A DNA stretch of 33,894 nucleotides from Planctomycetota bacterium. Lineage in GTDB: Bacteria; Planctomycetota; Planctomycetia; Gemmatales; Gemmataceae. The DNA lies in the NCBI GenBank assembly GCA_021807595.1, contig JAKBCS010000052.1:1-33894 (forward strand), given 5' to 3'. Under the pieces are notes generated by a model. It saw only the letters and a list, made by a program, of their open reading frames with translations. It ran no database searches and was not told the DNA's origin. This document shows positions 1 through 7,068 of the stretch, piece by piece. Within the stretch, counting starts at the first letter, position 1. The number at the start of each line of letters is the position of its first letter. A program made the translations under genes and the position numbers.

Positions 1-2
1 CT

Positions 3-235
3 CGTTCCCACGCTCTGCGTGGGAACGCAAGGCCAGCCGCTCTGCGGCGCGTACTCTGAACTGCTCCGTGTCCGATATGCCACGCACCGCGGAGCGGTGC
101 GACGTGCGTTCCCACGCTCCGCGTGGGAACGCAAGGCCAGCCGCTCTGCGGCGCGTAGTCTGAACTGCTCCGTGTCCGATATGCCACGCCCTGCGGAGCG
201 GTGCGACGTGCGTTCCCACGCGGAGCGTGGGAACG
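3..235. repeat. 104-bp tandem repeat with palindromic ends
   Basis: The palindrome CGTTCCCACG-N5-CGTGGGAACG starts at 3, 107 and 211, an exact 104-bp period. Two full units (3-106 and 107-210) differ at only a few positions, and a third palindrome (211-235) closes the array. The five-base centre is CTCTG, CTCCG and CGGAG in turn, so the third centre is the reverse complement of the second. The units hold no convincing gene. The remainder up to 354 shows nothing recognisable. The array may continue to the left of the window. Confidence 0.9.
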
Positions 236-354
236 AGGGCAAATTTTACTTACTCTGCGTGAGGCTTCGTCTGCGTTCGTTCATGCGTCCATTGCTCGGC
301 GAAATATGTTCAGCGTCCGAGCCGTCACTGCGGCGGTGAGCCAACGTTTTTGTG

Positions 355-1347
355 CTACGAGGGATCAATGCGTCGTTGGAACTCTTCCAAAGAAGAGGTC
401 GTGAAAATCAGATCCAACCACTCTTCCAACAACGCCTCCGCCGCAGTACCCCGAATCTTGCCGACCAGTTCCTCCGGCAACGCCGTGCGATAATGTCGCT
501 GCAACGCACGCAACAACATCTCCGCCTTGCCCTCGGCCTTGCCCTCGGCCTTGCCCTCGGCCTTGCCCTCGGCCTTGCCCTCGGCGCGGCCCCGTTCGAG
601 TCCGCGTTCGAGTCCGCGGCGTTCGATACTGGTCATGTGCGGCATGTTTTTCTCCTGTTCCCAACGTTCCCATTCTTCCCAAAACAAATCCTCTTCCGGC
701 TTCGGCAGGGTCATTATACCGTCGATGAGGTGGAACAACTCCTCTATATCGTCGCGGCTCAAGCCGCTTTCGCTCAATCTACGGTACAGCTGAATCCGTC
801 GCAGCCGGCGTTGCACGTCGTCCTCGCGCGTTTGATAAGCCAACAGGTGCGACGCGGTCAGAATCGCGAAGGGATTGCTGCTGGCCTCTAACTCCGGCAG
901 ACGCGGCAGCAAATCGAGCAATTTCACGCTGGGAAACGTAAAAGTAAGACGGCAGCCCCATAGGGCATGAGAATAACGCTTGGGCCGCCAATTCGGGCGG
1001 TCGTCGGCCAAAATCGCCAGACTGCAAACCCTGCGTTTGAAGCGATTGAAAATGCGATAGTGATAGACGAACATCCGCTGCGGAAAGACGGCCTCATAAC
1101 TGCCTTGTACTTCAATGTGGATGAGCAGCCATCGTTCTTTGCCGTTCTTGCCCCAAACTTTAACCAGCACATCGACGATGCGCCCGCCGACCTCGTCTTT
1201 GCGCGTCAGTTTGTGCAATTCATTGTTCAGCCATTCGTAGCCGCGCGTCCAATCGATCTGGTCGTGTATGGCGGGAAAGAAGAACTCTAAAAAAGGCCGG
1301 AGGTAGCGCTCCAAGGCTTCTTTCCAGATTGAATCGAGGTCGGTCAT
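355..1347 (-). CDS. Rpn/YhgA-like PD-(D/E)XK nuclease family protein
   Basis: This 330-residue protein resembles the Rpn family of recombination-promoting nucleases, often annotated as transposase-like or cytosolic proteins. The core is in the first 100 residues: a helix with Glu43, a strand carrying Asp59 (RIVDVLVKV) and the E-x-Q pair Glu79/Gln81 (IHIEVQG), which together fit a PD-(D/E)XK active site. The C-terminal third contains GLERG and KAEG repeats, probably a charged helix, followed by an LLRAL...EEWLD segment. The ATG at 1347 is chosen over an upstream in-frame start because GGGAGGA lies about 8 bases before it. The gene begins 44 bp after the nitroreductase stop on the same strand. 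Family members of this kind are often multicopy and mobile. Nuclease activity is inferred from family. Confidence 0.75.
   Translation of the reverse strand: MTDLDSIWKEALERYLRPFLEFFFPAIHDQIDWTRGYEWLNNELHKLTRKDEVGGRIVDVLVKVWGKNGKERWLLIHIEVQGSYEAVFPQRMFVYHYRIFNRFKRRVCSLAILADDRPNWRPKRYSHALWGCRLTFTFPSVKLLDLLPRLPELEASSNPFAILTASHLLAYQTREDDVQRRLRRIQLYRRLSESGLSRDDIEELFHLIDGIMTLPKPEEDLFWEEWERWEQEKNMPHMTSIERRGLERGLERGRAEGKAEGKAEGKAEGKAEGKAEMLLRALQRHYRTALPEELVGKIRGTAAEALLEEWLDLIFTTSSLEEFQRRIDPS
525..584. repeat. Five perfect 12-bp tandem repeats inside the Rpn gene
   Basis: The unit CCTTGCCCTCGG is repeated five times without mismatch and encodes alternating KAEG residues on the minus strand. Adjacent 12-bp units of related design (TCGAGTCCGCGT) encode GLERGLERG. 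The 12-bp unit keeps the frame, so slippage would change length by four residues without breaking the gene. Confidence 0.95.
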
Positions 1348-1391
1348 GGCGCGTTCCTCCCATGGGAAGATACCCAAGGATCGGAACAGTG

Positions 1392-2513
1392 TCAACGAAT
1401 GGCCACGCGCTCGTGAAGCCGAGCTGGCTCGCGCAGAGATCGCACGGAACCACCATCGGCTTCTCCCATGCGAAAGAGAACGACTACGCCCTGCCCCACC
1501 GCTTGGGGAAACAACTTCTCAAATCGACCGGCCAAATCTTCGACTCGACGGCGATGATGCGGTAGAAGATCCTTACCCCCACGGCGCGTCCATAGGGACA
1601 GAAAGATCGGCACGCTGCCGAGCGGATGGAAAGCCAAGCCGAGTTTGGTCGCGGCCAGCCAGACGCGCTGCATGGCGCGGCCGGCCTGGAGATAACCCAA
1701 GCGGCTGGTATCCGTAGTAGTCAGCAATCCCATCGTGCCGGTTCGCCAGACTTGCAGTGCCGACGGGAAGCTCATCAAGCGGCTAAGACCAAGGCGATTG
1801 AGTTGCCTCATCAGCGGCCAATGGCGGAGCCAACGGAGCATGGTGGCCGCGCCCAAGGGGAGTTCGAGACAGCGCACATCGAGACCATCGCGGGTGGACT
1901 CGGCCTCTTGCGGCGTGAAACGCAGTTGATGAAACAGCTCGGTGTGGAACGGACGATGCTCGAAGCGAATCCGGTCGGCGGCGGCGACGATCCCGGCTAG
2001 TTTACGAATCGATGGGCGAGCGGAGAGCCAATGCAAATGAGAGTTGTCCAGGGCGGAAACGCTGGCTTCGATCTGATAGAGGGATTCCTCGGAGACGGGG
2101 CGACGCGGATAGGGTTTGCGGTTACAGCAGCGCTGCTCCAGAAAAGAAGCAAGCGGATCGGCGACACCGCCTTCGGCGAAGCGAACGGCAGCGACGACCT
2201 CGCGCCCCTCGGCATCCGGGCCGAACTCCTTGGAGTAACTCACAAGCGCCCGCCAACCGCGCTGCCCAGCGGCAAGGCAAAGATTCTCCAGCGCCGCGCC
2301 CAGGGCAATCATCGAGAACATATCGTCAACGTCGGAAGGCAAGGCGCGCGTGCGATCGTGCAATAGCAGCAACTCACCGTCTGATCGAGATTCAAAAAGC
2401 CAGGGCTGATTATTGTCCGGTGACGGTGCCAGCGTGGCGGCGTGAAGCAAGGATTCCAGCGCCGTCCACGATGGATGCACGAGTGGGGCAGCAGCTTGCG
2501 TTTCGGTCTGCAT
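1392..2513 (-). CDS. Acg-like nitroreductase-family protein
   Basis: The predicted 373-residue protein has the flavin nitroreductase signature near its N-terminus (AATLAPSPDNNQPW), followed by a helix typical of the family (MIALGAALENLCLAAGQRGW). The second half holds a GYLQAGRAMQRVWLAATKLGL segment and resembles the second subdomain of Acg-type doubled nitroreductases. A longer in-frame ORF runs to 2858 but would overlap the ThiF gene. The ATG at 2513 has AGGGGA just upstream and begins with a sensible N-terminus, so it is preferred. It follows the ThiF-like gene by about 120 bp of repeats. A similar pair of domains occurs fused in Mycobacterium tuberculosis Rv1355c (from memory). The substrate is unknown; FMN-dependent redox chemistry is inferred. 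Confidence 0.75.
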   Translation of the reverse strand: MQTETQAAAPLVHPSWTALESLLHAATLAPSPDNNQPWLFESRSDGELLLLHDRTRALPSDVDDMFSMIALGAALENLCLAAGQRGWRALVSYSKEFGPDAEGREVVAAVRFAEGGVADPLASFLEQRCCNRKPYPRRPVSEESLYQIEASVSALDNSHLHWLSARPSIRKLAGIVAAADRIRFEHRPFHTELFHQLRFTPQEAESTRDGLDVRCLELPLGAATMLRWLRHWPLMRQLNRLGLSRLMSFPSALQVWRTGTMGLLTTTDTSRLGYLQAGRAMQRVWLAATKLGLAFHPLGSVPIFLSLWTRRGGKDLLPHHRRRVEDLAGRFEKLFPQAVGQGVVVLFRMGEADGGSVRSLREPARLHERVAIR

Positions 2514-2538
2514 CGTTGCGTCCCCTGGTGGCAGCTGG

Positions 2539-2653
2539 TTCGGCGAACCGGCAGCGTAAGCTTCGGCGAACCTGCAGCGTAAGCTTCGGCGAACCTGCAG
2601 CGTTAGCTGCCGGGTGTCGGCCAAAACCCGGCAGCTTACGCTGCCGGTTCGCC
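2539..2653. repeat. 23-bp tandem repeats plus inverted copy and hairpin
   Basis: Three 23-bp units begin at 2539, 2562 and 2585 (TTCGGCGAACC-GCAGCGTAAGC type). An inverted copy lies at 2634-2653 and is a perfect 20-bp complement of 2542-2561. Between them, 2605-2615 and 2626-2636 form an 11-bp perfect stem with a 10-base loop. The inverted copy encodes the last residues and TAA stop of the ThiF-like gene, so the repeat extends into the coding region. Confidence 0.9.
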
Positions 2654-3565
2654 CATACCCAGCGCTCGTAGGCGACGGCGCAGATACCAACGTTTGAGGC
2701 GCTGCAAGGGATGGCGATTTCCCCACCACAGGCGGCCCGTGCGCAGGATGCCTCGGTAGGCGTCGAATTGGCTGAAATAGGGCGCGGAACGGATCGGCGA
2801 GCGATCCAGCAGGATTTTCATGGTCTCCGCCGCCGCCATTCCGGCGCATAACTGGCATGCCAATCCCGCCGACGGTCCTCGCCCCGATTGCGGATCGACG
2901 GCGGAGAGATCGAGGTAACGCAAATGCGTCGCGCGCGGGGCCAGCCCCACAGCAAAGGCGATGATTTGCTCCCAGCGACCCATGCCACTATGGAGATCGA
3001 AATAGTCGTCGAAAGCCATGCCTCGCGGATCGAAGACGAGCCAAGCCGTGCTGAAGCCGATGGGACCGGCTGTGACCGACCAGATTCCGCGCCGCCGCGC
3101 CTCGCGGAACAGCAGTCGCCGGGCTTCGATGGCGAAGAAGTCGATCCCGTCCACGAAGACATCGACGCCGTGAAGAAACGCGCCGACGTTCTCCTCCGTA
3201 ATAGCTTCGGGAAAGACGCGCAGATCGGCTTGGGGATTGATTGCCGCCGCCGTCTCGGCCATCACTTCGGCCTTGCTCCGACCGAGCGTGGCCGTGTTCG
3301 CGCCGTGTTGACGATTGAAGTTGGCAGCCTCGAAACAATCGGGATCGGCAAGGTGAAAAGCACCAATACCAAGACGGGCGAGAGTGGCAAGGTGAACGCC
3401 GCCGACGCCGCCGAGACCGGCGATAGCTACACGGCTAGTTCGCAGCTTCTCCTGTTCGTCGCGTCCGATCAATCCGCGATTGCGACAAAAGGCTGTGTCG
3501 TAAGACCAAGATGCACTCGCATTCGGTGCCGCCTGCGCGTCGATCGCGTTCGCCTCGCATCTCAT
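2636..3565 (-). CDS. ThiF/MoeB/E1-like adenylyltransferase
   Basis: The 309-residue product carries a Rossmann nucleotide-binding site GLGGVGG (residues 50-56), Asp74 at the end of the second strand, the N-x-x-R pair N82/R85, Lys98 in GRSKAE, and Asp139 in VFVDGID. These are hallmarks of the ThiF/E1 superfamily, which adenylates the C-terminus of ubiquitin-like proteins or other carboxylates. A CQLC motif (237-240) could hold a structural or catalytic cysteine, but the usual second zinc-binding CxxC is not evident. ATG 3565 is preferred over the longer ORF to 3700; a GGGGAG lies about 10 bases upstream. No small ubiquitin-like partner is visible nearby. The Acg-like nitroreductase follows, and the two probably form an operon. 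Family is confident, substrate unknown. Confidence 0.8.
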   Translation of the reverse strand: MRCEANAIDAQAAPNASASWSYDTAFCRNRGLIGRDEQEKLRTSRVAIAGLGGVGGVHLATLARLGIGAFHLADPDCFEAANFNRQHGANTATLGRSKAEVMAETAAAINPQADLRVFPEAITEENVGAFLHGVDVFVDGIDFFAIEARRLLFREARRRGIWSVTAGPIGFSTAWLVFDPRGMAFDDYFDLHSGMGRWEQIIAFAVGLAPRATHLRYLDLSAVDPQSGRGPSAGLACQLCAGMAAAETMKILLDRSPIRSAPYFSQFDAYRGILRTGRLWWGNRHPLQRLKRWYLRRRLRALGMGEPAA

Positions 3566-3648
3566 CCTTCGGCTCTCCCCGATTCGTTCGTTGTGGTGAA
3601 CGCAGACACACGACAACGATAGCTTTTTTTTGCACCGCGAGCATCCTT

Positions 3649-5166
3649 CTCGCGCCCAGGGGGGCGTGGGACTCGCTGCAACCCTCGATTGAGGCGGCAA
3701 TTCCTCGCTTGACCGACTGCGAGGGGAGTGTAAAGATGGAAGGGGTTATTCTTCATCCTCCCATAACCTCACCCAGAGACGCAACCCGTGAACTCTCCCG
3801 ATCTTCGACTCAACAAACACACCGAGGACAACAGCCCCCTCGTTGCACTACCCCCACAACCTTCCACCACTACCCAGCCGAACGAACAAACACAACACTA
3901 TCCCCTCCGGCACGCCGATCGCCTCCTCGCCGCCTTCGTCGTCGCACTCGCCTTTTTGGTCGCATCCACCGCTGCACGCAACAGCGATGTCTGGCTGCAC
4001 CTCGCTAGCGGACGAGCCATTGCCAACGGAACCTATCGCTTCCAAGGCGATCCCTGGGGTCAGAACGCCACCACTTGGATCAATCACACCTGGCTCTACG
4101 ATTTAACCGCTTACGGTTTGTACCAGCCGTTTCCCAATCTCCACGGCTCGCTGCTCCTTATCGTCAAAGCGCTCCTCGTGGCCTTCTTAGCCGGGCTGAT
4201 GGTGCGGCTGGGAAGCGGACATCAAGGCACGTTCTGGTCGGCGTTGACCGCCAGTTTGGCCGTGCTGGCTCTCAGCGGCAGACTCCTCCTGCAACCCGCC
4301 CTCGTCTCCGCCGTCGCGCTCGCCGGTACCCTCGCTCTGTTGCATCGAGGCCGTCGCTTACGCCGCGAAAGCGTCGGATGGTTCCGCGCCTACGCTCCCG
4401 TTTGTATGCTGTTCGCGTTGTGGGCCAACCTCGACGAGTGGTTCCTGCTCGGCCCATTCACCGTCGCACTCTTTTTCATCGGCGACGTCCTTGCCACCGG
4501 TGCCAACGGCGACAAACGATCCGTCGATGTGTCCGGAATGGGGATCGTTTTTGTGGTGGGTACTTTCGCATGTCTGTTGACGCCGTTTCCCTTGCACGGC
4601 CTCACCCTGCCGGTCGAGCTGGGTCTGTCCGATACCGCCCGCGTATTGAAGGGCGATGCGGTCTTGCGTTATCTCTTCGCGTCGCCCTTCGAGGGAAGGT
4701 ATTTCTATTCGGGGTCTTCCTGGAACGTCTCCGGTTTGGCGTATTTGGCTCTGGTTGTACTCGGACTGTTGTCGTTCGTTTTCAGCCGCGACGCCTGGCG
4801 AAGTTGGCGTTTGCCGGTGATGTTGTCGTTTTTTGGACTGAGCGTGTGGAGCGTCCATGCCGTAGCGTTCTTTGTTGTTGTCGCCGCACCGATTGTGGCG
4901 TTGAATATCCGAGACGTTCTCGTTCGTGTTGGTCGATCGGGCTTAGGGCATAGCGATTTGTTAATGGCGCGTCTGGGCAGAGCCGCAGCATTGCTGACGG
5001 TATTGGCAATGTTGTTCGCCTCGTGGCCGGGTTGGCTGCAAGGCGCACCGTATGAGATGCGTCGCTGGGTGGTCCTCGCCGATCCCTCGCTCGAAGGAGC
5101 GGCGAAGCAACTCGTCAAATGGAGACGAGAAAAACTCCTGGAAAACGAGGACTTCGGCTTCCATTT
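3649..5166. repeat. 1518-bp direct repeat, copy A
   Basis: No difference was found from 12525-14042 (offset 8876). It covers 139 bp of non-coding DNA, the GTG start and 460 codons of the first membrane/TPR gene. The left edge is T3648 against C12524. The right edge is T5167 against C14043, after which the sequences diverge abruptly. Translations in several frames on both strands match across the block, so third-codon positions are also conserved. Confidence 0.97.
3709..3736 (+). promoter_or_regulatory. Candidate sigma-70-like promoter for paralogue A
   Basis: TTGACC at 3709-3714 is followed after 16 bp by TAAAGA at 3731-3736, about 50 bp before the GTG start. The -10 match is modest (3 of 6). 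The same sequence stands upstream of paralogue B, so whatever drives A should also drive B. Confidence 0.3.
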
Positions 5167-7060
5167 TTCGTTGGACGAAGCCAACTATTTCGCGTATTTT
5201 TGTCCGGCGGAGAAGAGTATCGTGGATTCTCGTCTACGAGTATCTCCAGAGCTGGCAGTAGACTATGTCGAAGTCCGGCGCGAGCTACTCGCATTGGCCG
5301 ACGGCTCGAACACTTCGACGCTTCTAAAAAAGAAGGCGCAAGCAAAGGATTGGCGGAGTGTTTTCCGCGAGCATCATATAAATCATGTCGTTGTATACGA
5401 CAACAATCCCGAACGAATTAAACTCGTACATCAACTTCTCGTTCAGAATCCAGCGGAGTGGGAGTTGATTGGACTAACGGGTCGCGCGGCAATTTTCGGT
5501 TGGAAGGATCCGCGCCATCAGGTGCGCGAGTTGAAATACTCGCTGCCCCTTCGAGAAGACGCTTATCATCCAAGGGAAGACCGCAAGGCACCGCGGAGTT
5601 GGCCGGGACGCGGCCCCGAATTACCTTCGTTGTGGCAGTCGTTCCTCGCGGTACGACAAAGAAGTTCCGCCGAGCGAGACGAAGCCGCGCTGTTGTTGCT
5701 CAACTTCGATCTGCGAGGCCAACAAAACGTCTTGGAGAGGAGCATTGCCTGGGATGCCGCCCGGCTTGCCGGTACCATCGGCGCGGGTAGCGGCGCGGCT
5801 TCGTTGTCGGTGCGATTGCAACAAGGCATCGATTTGTACTTTCATGAAGCCGGTCATGCGCGTGTGCCGATTGCGATGAAATCGAAACAACCAACCTTGG
5901 ATGTGTTAGCTTACGGTCTGTACACGGCCTACTTTCTCGCACAGGACGATGCGCCGGAGGAATATCTATGGTTGGCCATTCGCGCGGCGCGGCGCGCGCT
6001 GCGGGATCATCCCGACGATGCGCACGCTTACTTCATTTTAGGCGAGGCGTATCTGCGCATGATGCGGAACACCCGCGAGCGCGTTTGGATGGAACGGTTG
6101 CCCTTTTTGCGGCGTTTGCGCCAGGTGCAAGCATCCACAGCGTTCAATCAGGCACTTCTTTTACAGCCCGATCTGATCGCGGCCCATCAGCAATTGGTCG
6201 TTCTGTATCAAGAAATGGGTCTGTGGGATCTCGGATTGAAACATCGTCGCAAAGTACTCCAACTCACGCAGGCCAAAGGACGCTCGCCGAGCGAAAGCTT
6301 GCAAGAATATGAGAAACGCCTCGCCGGTCTCCAAGAAGATGTGGAGCAATTGGAAAAACAGTTGACTCGGATCGAGAATCAATATGAAATTAACACCGCC
6401 AAATACAAAATGATCGATCGCGCCGAAGAGGCCGAAAAACAATATGGCATGGGAGGCAAAGCTCTGGAAATCCTGCTGGATTCCGACGCGGCCTCGTTCG
6501 GCAAGCGCGGCATGATCTTGGAGTTGCAATTGTTGCTCAGCACCGGCCGCGTCCGTGAAGTCCGCGAATGGATGCTGCCCGATCTGCGCGAGACAATTGG
6601 CGACGAGATTTACCTGCATAATCGCGCGGTGTTGTCCGCAGCGTGCGGCGACTACGAACGAGCCGAATCCGAGTTGTCCGACCTCGCCGCCCTCTACGAC
6701 AAGCCGCTGGCAATCGATCGTTTCGCCGATAAATTGTCGTTGCGTCAAGCGATCGCTCTGGGTGTGGCCAATGAAATACAACAAACCCGTCTCGACAAGC
6801 AAACGGCCACTCTACAATGGCCTCCGAATCGTTTCGAGATGTTTCGCATGGCCGCCGACGATTTCACGAGGCATCTGCAACAGAGCGCAAACTATACGGT
6901 ACTACAAGGATTGATGGCCTTGGAGCGCGGTGAAACGAATCGGGCTTGGGCTTTGTTGACTACCGCATTGGAGACCTATCATGGCGGCGAGGGGCTGGAT
7001 TTCGGCGGACGAGTCATCGCCGAGCATTATGTCAAACACTTATCGATGCCGGCGAAGTGA
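3788..7060 (+). CDS. Polytopic membrane protein with periplasmic TPR domain (paralogue A)
   Basis: The 1090-residue protein has a proline/threonine-rich N-terminal tail and 8-10 hydrophobic segments between about residues 46 and 415. A NSDVWLHLASG motif follows the first segment, with W-x-N-H-T-W-L-Y-D downstream, and LWANLDEW lies near residue 215. This layout matches a family of uncharacterised bacterial membrane proteins that resemble GT-C glycosyltransferases, where an acidic motif follows TM1; enzymatic activity is only a guess. Residues 460-690 form a soluble domain (CPAEKSIVDSR region). TPR-like helices follow (ALRDHPDDAHAYFILGEAYLR, then FNQALLLQPDLIAAHQQL), then a coiled coil near 840-890. 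GTG is the only plausible start: an in-frame stop lies at 3764 and the next Met is inside a membrane segment. No clear Shine-Dalgarno is seen. The cytochrome gene follows after 8 bp. Confidence 0.85.
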   Translation: MNSPDLRLNKHTEDNSPLVALPPQPSTTTQPNEQTQHYPLRHADRLLAAFVVALAFLVASTAARNSDVWLHLASGRAIANGTYRFQGDPWGQNATTWINHTWLYDLTAYGLYQPFPNLHGSLLLIVKALLVAFLAGLMVRLGSGHQGTFWSALTASLAVLALSGRLLLQPALVSAVALAGTLALLHRGRRLRRESVGWFRAYAPVCMLFALWANLDEWFLLGPFTVALFFIGDVLATGANGDKRSVDVSGMGIVFVVGTFACLLTPFPLHGLTLPVELGLSDTARVLKGDAVLRYLFASPFEGRYFYSGSSWNVSGLAYLALVVLGLLSFVFSRDAWRSWRLPVMLSFFGLSVWSVHAVAFFVVVAAPIVALNIRDVLVRVGRSGLGHSDLLMARLGRAAALLTVLAMLFASWPGWLQGAPYEMRRWVVLADPSLEGAAKQLVKWRREKLLENEDFGFHFSLDEANYFAYFCPAEKSIVDSRLRVSPELAVDYVEVRRELLALADGSNTSTLLKKKAQAKDWRSVFREHHINHVVVYDNNPERIKLVHQLLVQNPAEWELIGLTGRAAIFGWKDPRHQVRELKYSLPLREDAYHPREDRKAPRSWPGRGPELPSLWQSFLAVRQRSSAERDEAALLLLNFDLRGQQNVLERSIAWDAARLAGTIGAGSGAASLSVRLQQGIDLYFHEAGHARVPIAMKSKQPTLDVLAYGLYTAYFLAQDDAPEEYLWLAIRAARRALRDHPDDAHAYFILGEAYLRMMRNTRERVWMERLPFLRRLRQVQASTAFNQALLLQPDLIAAHQQLVVLYQEMGLWDLGLKHRRKVLQLTQAKGRSPSESLQEYEKRLAGLQEDVEQLEKQLTRIENQYEINTAKYKMIDRAEEAEKQYGMGGKALEILLDSDAASFGKRGMILELQLLLSTGRVREVREWMLPDLRETIGDEIYLHNRAVLSAACGDYERAESELSDLAALYDKPLAIDRFADKLSLRQAIALGVANEIQQTRLDKQTATLQWPPNRFEMFRMAADDFTRHLQQSANYTVLQGLMALERGETNRAWALLTTALETYHGGEGLDFGGRVIAEHYVKHLSMPAK

Positions 7061-7068
7061 GACATCCA

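Noticed and set aside
3-235. CRISPR array
   Set aside because: The regions between palindromes are near-identical, not unique spacers, and no cas gene is present.
525-584. CRISPR-like direct repeats
   Set aside because: The units are contiguous with no spacers and lie in a coding region.
2514-2858. N-terminal extension of the nitroreductase
   Set aside because: It would read through the repeat cluster and into the ThiF gene, and the residues look like translated repeats.
3788-7060. Firm call as a GT-C glycosyltransferase
   Set aside because: Only the topology and an acidic motif after TM1 suggest it; no defining catalytic signature or donor-pathway neighbour is visible.
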